From: JANSWY01 sp038525605
GTDB taxonomy: Bacteria; Bacteroidota; Bacteroidia; Cytophagales; Cyclobacteriaceae
NCBI GenBank assembly: GCA_038525605.1
Contig: JBCBHL010000343.1
Location: 1-7,930, forward strand
Length of the DNA: 7,930 nucleotides
Reading direction: 5' to 3'
Below, piece after piece: positions 7,501-7,930 of the stretch (position 1 is the stretch's first letter; each line of letters opens with the position of its first letter). Below the pieces are notes generated by a model, which made no database searches, was not told where the DNA came from, and was given only the letters and a program-made list of their open reading frames with translations. Made by a program: the position numbers and the translations under genes.

Positions 7501-7930
7501 AAAGGGATTTCCTAGGGAAAGATCGAATACCAATGTTTCGCCTGTTTCCTGATCGAGGAAAGAGATCGATTGTTCACCGCTAAATGCTTCATTTGTATTG
7601 GTATCAAGCACTTTGACGAATGGATCAACTCTTATCGTAAATGATAAATTGTGATGATATCCTGTAGAGTCTCTTCGTACAAACTCGTCATTGTCATCAA
7701 ATACATCCTCAGTAACGCTGATAGGTTCCAGGCTGTTACTAAGGTCCAGAATCGGAATACTTTCCGGGTCTACATTATAGGTTTCGTTACCTGCTTCCAG
7801 GATTTGAAATCTTTCCGGTATCAACTGAAGGCTGTACTCACCAGAAATAGAATCTGTTTCTATCAGAATGTTCTGATAACCCGTCGATTCCCAGTTCTCC
7901 AGCTGAAACTCTAGTTTTGATTTACCAATG
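1288..7930 (-). CDS. Giant multidomain secreted/cell-surface protein with LamG domains and T9SS type A sorting signal, N-terminus outside the window
   Basis: This is the C-terminal 2213 codons of a very large extracellular protein, probably exported by the type IX system and anchored to or released from the cell surface. The TAA is at 1288-1290. The frame stays open to the right edge, so the true start is missing; the TTG at 7824 is an internal Leu (context EYSLQ-L-IPERF). Residues below are numbered from that TTG. Domains: carboxypeptidase-regulatory/Ig-like 145-202; unnamed conserved-looking region about 236-750; Ig-like with Cys 780-907; fn3-like 914-1024; SbsA-like Ig split into 1022-1074 and 1516-1590 around LamG 1077-1253 and LamG 1278-1472; BACON/Ig-like 1582-1681; paired modules 1684-1792 and 1983-2087 around two GWNW-type repeats 1799-1966; sorting domain 2094-2178. 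No catalytic motif is visible, so adhesion or carbohydrate/matrix binding is the best guess. The architecture resembles other uncharacterised giant Bacteroidota proteins that I recall but could not search. Confidence 0.93.
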   Translation of the reverse strand, partial: IGKSKLEFQLENWESTGYQNILIETDSISGEYSLQLIPERFQILEAGNETYNVDPESIPILDLSNSLEPISVTEDVFDDNDEFVRRDSTGYHHNLSFTIRVDPFVKVLDTNTNEAFSGEQSISFLDQETGETLVFDLSLGNPFHHDILKMGGRYKMSVNLSEVYINPNHPTLGNYVDHVPVPEAEITVISNLSMAEGSITGKTDTEGNYFFEFDAGYPSISEDGTENSYTKTMEIYASSGDINVAWNDGVPYRAYILGAKPLEGTDFVTYGPEVPEIVLHDPPGSHSYAWIEKGSTYSRDENWTFSIKDNTGLALENYRGFTTRVLTAPVGPITKFDVINTGVNGLNLYKETTIDGGYRETYTFTERIETSSDPNDVGSEADLYIGKAYNAFMSKSRNMKPMKKSFAVANGLTYVEHAAGTSTDDDLVLGFIDGVVMDEGKNETYFIYSQRQIIYEILPELMALRDELLISSPNYTSNFPMTSRYWGLSNDDRDANTPEALTESTSTDLVNYPSYNINLEGVKDFEIQDSVFWLNQQMGIWISVLEQEEADKINSVYVRNISIDGTAGGITSSITQDIETKYNYKRVNSWKMFSNTAFGTKAAGQGFQVNTNFDTNIGLSTQDNRTSGNQVTFGYMIKEDDEGDYLSIDVSSPDGTQVYDASSFINFLPNKDQWLSENGTDMLLGIGGETRAIGTAGRYGLHYLMGKTAKAMTAKSVKRANAFITPVFFAADLIFHTVDMANIGNFQEKILNQTDENQDGGITRFGISSPIFTVKGGATRCPYEGGEVSSFYLEEKEDGTYEPYELHTATLRREVPVINAEPAIRKDVPEDEAATFVLKLQNESESESSMWYNLEVLESTNPDGATLKIDGISPNRSFLVPYAGTVEKTLTITKGRTDVFAYDSIGLILTSSCQADPTSTIGVIADTVYVSVEFLPECSGVAIGNFADNWILNYKDGNSIPVALEDFDPNLSTLEKISFMYKSLSGTPITGATFFTDTTTQEYREFVGDKGLIQGNSLSFNWNIEGLVDREYQIWARAICSDGSITDSDLLTGLIDRSNPVVFGTPSPVDGIYDAGDDLKIKFSESIQADLVRDHNISVRSVLNGADVSHATSLFLDGNTGNIDIANVSFNNKSFTLEFWSKNNLVTAQSGTQFLKHGNGSNLVAIQHDGSDVTFTVGTQSLTVSPSFVSDASATAWHHWAFIYDRSRKMLEIIMDDQSLGTMSDISFNPSYTGTLSIGNGSYAGHIHEFRIWEDVRTYGEKVANMNATLSGRETGLYGYWPFDEGNGTLAIDKTASRNATVAADWSLLPGGYAWSFDGNSYLNMNLTNVIIDQETDMTLEFWFKGQGNGTPVTLLSNGSGIGGIDTYQGANNEMRIEADASGLIHVISDDYDFQGTSVNVLDNQWHHFALVVDRRSTAKVYIDGELHNNTDADNLGGLSGAEMTIGARVIKTDAVTTTYDQHFTGAIDEIRFWNSSRSALLISTYSHTKVERDEPGLVSYLPFETYETNANGTYLMFSSLSDQANGDLLSDVSDTYSSDSSYYYHNDRPPVKDIRGLQDIPFTFVINNDELIVNPTAESSRLEGQVIEITVSGIQDLYGNSQLSPVTWTAFADQNQIEWNDESVIKEKDAEAKLSFTSSFTNESGLAYNYQLSNLPEWLTADVKSGVINPQETIEVVFEVANALNVGTYEQNISLETDLGFTDQLAVTVTVQGDVPEWTVDETAFQYSMGLYGQVIIDNEISADENDLVAAFVGNELRGSGHIAWVPEVGSYQVFLTIYSNTASGESITLNIYDASTGVTYSEVTPNITFSENLIMGSIVNPVNLEVGEGITKTMTLDAGWNWTSFNYNSAELSDINQLFSGIGHEGDIVKSQAEFSQYTDAAGWAGSLSGFGPQAMYKIYVSEATTLKLSGVPFNPTQVAVNVNSGWNYIGFVPQVKMTLDEALVGLNPQEGDLIKTKTEFATFHQSVGWVGSLNEMKPGEGYMLHLDSAHATAFNYPEGSGLAARATDIESNEEPIAIEIREADHGHNMSVIATLSEMTLTDSQLLVAYSGTNAIGYAKPVTVLEEQMFFLSVSAAHEEEISFKLYDQKTEEFTDINEKINYSENAIRGSVDQPELLTIATVPSTINNLRVWPNPFNDELSLAIPVKESGSVAIQIIDFNGKVIFRKQYEALQQGSMNVKISEGLQNLKSGVYLLRIESGGEAEIRKLLK
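1564..1878 (-). repeat. Second copy of the ~100-residue beta module
   Basis: Residues 1983-2087 align by eye with residues 1684-1792. Shared positions are a Met-Ser/Ser-Met start, D-x-x-L-V-A-(A/Y)-x-x-G, G-(S/Y) about ten residues on, a (F/V)-F-L-x-(V/I) strand, E-x-I-(S/T)-(F/L)-(K/N)-(L/I)-Y-D, and S-E-N-x-I-x-G-S-V/I-x-x-P. It is probably an Ig-like beta-sandwich just before the sorting domain. I know of no named function. Confidence 0.7.
1927..2430 (-). repeat. Two tandem ~85-residue repeats with GWN and GW.GSL motifs
   Basis: Residues 1799-1883 and 1885-1966 are diverged copies. Both have a GWN(W/Y) strand near the start, an E-G-D-(I/L)-(V/I)-K segment, an E-F position, G-W-(A/V)-G-S-L, a Pro and a Tyr at similar spacing. 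The first copy has lost the P-G-E-G-Y loop seen in the second (it reads GPQAMYKI). The repeated Trp and Gly suggest a compact beta fold, possibly a binding module. I have seen such repeats in large Bacteroidota T9SS proteins but know of no function. Confidence 0.75.
2449..2775 (-). repeat. First copy of the ~100-residue beta module
   Basis: Residues 1684-1792 begin EWTVDETAFQYSMGLYG and include DENDLVAAFVGNELRG, YQVFLTIYSNTASGE, LNIYDASTG and SENLIMGSIVNP. Every one of these segments has a counterpart in the copy at residues 1983-2087, so the GWN repeats are bracketed by two related modules. Confidence 0.7.
2782..3081 (-). other. BACON/Ig-like beta-sandwich domain
   Basis: Residues 1582-1681 contain YQLSNLPEWLTADVKSGVI, PQETIEVVFEVANALNVGTYEQ and LAVTVTVQG. 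The order 'LPEWL..., SG.I.P...., ..V.F......GTY...I....' is typical of BACON and related Ig-like domains, which in Bacteroidota often serve as spacers or ligand-binding parts of surface proteins. It directly follows the second half of the split Ig domain. Confidence 0.65.
3055..3279 (-). other. C-terminal half of an SbsA-like Ig domain
   Basis: Residues 1516-1590 have IPFTFVINNDELIVNPT, EGQVIEITVSGIQDLYGN and PVTWTAFADQN. These are the closing strands of an SbsA-like Ig domain, in which a 'V.GI.D..GN' strand and 'TWT.F.D' end the fold. The opening half lies at 4603-4761, and two LamG domains separate the two halves. Confidence 0.7.
3409..3993 (-). other. LamG/concanavalin-like domain 2
   Basis: Residues 1278-1472 show the hallmarks of a LamG-like jellyroll: YAWSFDGNSYLNM, TLEFWFKGQGNG, NQWHHFALVVDRRS, AKVYIDGEL, TIGARV, FTGAIDEIRFWNSSRS and GLVSYLPFE. 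Such domains bind carbohydrates or protein ligands in extracellular proteins, usually without enzymatic activity. It lies about 24 residues after the first LamG domain. Confidence 0.9.
4066..4596 (-). other. LamG/concanavalin-like domain 1
   Basis: Residues 1077-1253 show TSLFLDGNTGNIDI, FTLEFWSKNN, WHHWAFIYDRSRKMLEIIMD, LSIGNGSYAGHIHEFRIW and GLYGYWPFDEGNGT, the standard order of LamG strand motifs. The two copies are clearly related in motif order but diverged in sequence. Confidence 0.9.
4603..4761 (-). other. N-terminal half of an SbsA-like Ig domain
   Basis: Residues 1022-1074 read RSNPVVFGTPSPVDGIYDAG, then DDLKIKFSESIQADLV, then NISVRSVLNGADV. 'P.DG.YD.GD.I.I.FSE.I' is the opening of an SbsA-type Ig domain. 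The domain does not finish here: the LamG pair starts three residues later and the closing strands appear only at 3055-3279. Confidence 0.7.
4753..5085 (-). other. Fibronectin III-like region
   Basis: Residues 914-1024 contain WILNYKDGNSIPVALEDFDP, EKISFMYKSLSGTPITG, LSFNWNIEGLVDREYQIWAR and AICSDGS. The pattern of a query strand, a 'W.....L.D..Y.I.AR..C..G' strand and a following linker fits an fn3-like beta-sandwich, but it is diverged and I am unsure of the exact fold. It carries Cys1005. Confidence 0.5.
5104..5487 (-). other. Ig-like region with two cysteines
   Basis: Residues 780-907 look like a CARDB-type or similar beta-sandwich: AATFVLKLQNES, WYNLEVLESTNPDGATLKIDG, FLVPYAGTVEKTLTITKGR, IGLILTSSCQAD and IADTVYVSVEFLPECSG. 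Cys878 and Cys903 are 25 residues apart and could form a disulfide after export. The family assignment is from general pattern only. Confidence 0.5.
5574..7118 (-). other. Long unnamed region of the giant protein
   Basis: Residues 236-750 match no domain I can name with confidence. Segments that look conserved are YGPEVPEIVLHDPPGSHSYA followed by WIEKGS (about 236-259), GSEADLYIGKAYNAFMSKSR (about 343-362), VTFGYMIKEDDEGDYLSIDV (about 596-615) and SSPIFTVKGGATRCPYEGGE (about 733-752). I recall similar strings in other giant Bacteroidota LamG proteins, unverified. A basic then hydrophobic stretch (about 661-703) and a DxNxDG loop (720-725) lie within it. Confidence 0.45.
7219..7392 (-). other. 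Carboxypeptidase-regulatory-like/Ig-like beta-sandwich
   Basis: Residues 145-202 read VPEAEITVISN, then SITGKTDTEGNYFFEFDAGY. 'V..A.ITV......G.T.TD..GNY.F.F' is the usual pattern of a carboxypeptidase-regulatory-like or prealbumin-like beta-sandwich found in many Bacteroidota surface proteins. The boundaries are approximate. Confidence 0.55.

Noticed and set aside
7651..7914. Open frame of 87 codons on the plus strand
   Set aside because: Antisense to the giant gene's visible N-terminal part, with no domain or ribosome binding signal.
1..7930. CRISPR array, insertion sequence, tRNA or rRNA
   Set aside because: I looked for regularly spaced repeats, transposase motifs, terminal inverted repeats and tRNA-like cloverleaf signals and saw none.

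Overview
The window looks like chromosomal DNA from a member of the Bacteroidota, probably the Cytophagales or a relative. The strongest evidence is a giant secreted protein that ends in a classic type IX secretion (T9SS type A) sorting domain. Supporting evidence is the AT-rich spacers, the lack of Shine-Dalgarno sequences before the starts, and a moderately AT-leaning coding style. The genus cannot be named from the sequence alone.

Layout, left to right. Positions 1-280 (minus strand) hold most of an XRE/Cro-type helix-turn-helix regulator that starts at a TTG codon and runs off the left edge. Positions 281-570 are an AT-rich divergent intergenic region with several small dyads and a direct repeat spaced 21 bp; these are candidate operator or promoter elements. 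Positions 571-918 (plus strand) hold a plausible but unrecognised 115-residue protein. Positions 919-1226 contain no gene I can support. A GC-rich hairpin flanked by A6 and T6 at 1227-1259 works as a terminator on both strands, between the small plus-strand gene and the giant minus-strand gene, which are convergent.

Positions 1288-7930 (minus strand) are one uninterrupted coding region whose 5' end lies outside the window: 2213 codons are visible and the reading frame is open to the right edge. It is the C-terminal part of a huge cell-surface or secreted protein. From N to C it shows: a carboxypeptidase-regulatory-like/Ig-like beta-sandwich; a long unnamed conserved-looking region; a cysteine-bearing Ig-like region; an fn3-like region; an SbsA-like Ig domain split by two tandem LamG/concanavalin-like domains; a BACON/Ig-like domain; a roughly 100-residue module; two tandem repeats of about 85 residues with a 'GWNW/GWNY ... 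GD.(I/V)K ... GW.GSL' signature; a second copy of the roughly 100-residue module; and the sorting domain. I recognise this overall architecture as one that recurs in very large, functionally uncharacterised Bacteroidota proteins. That recognition is from memory and I could not verify it by a search.

No pathway links the three genes. The regulator and the small gene share a divergent promoter region and could be connected. The giant gene is convergent to them and separated by a terminator, so it is probably independent. I see no mobile element, CRISPR array, tRNA or rRNA. The most interesting material is the nested modular structure of the giant protein.
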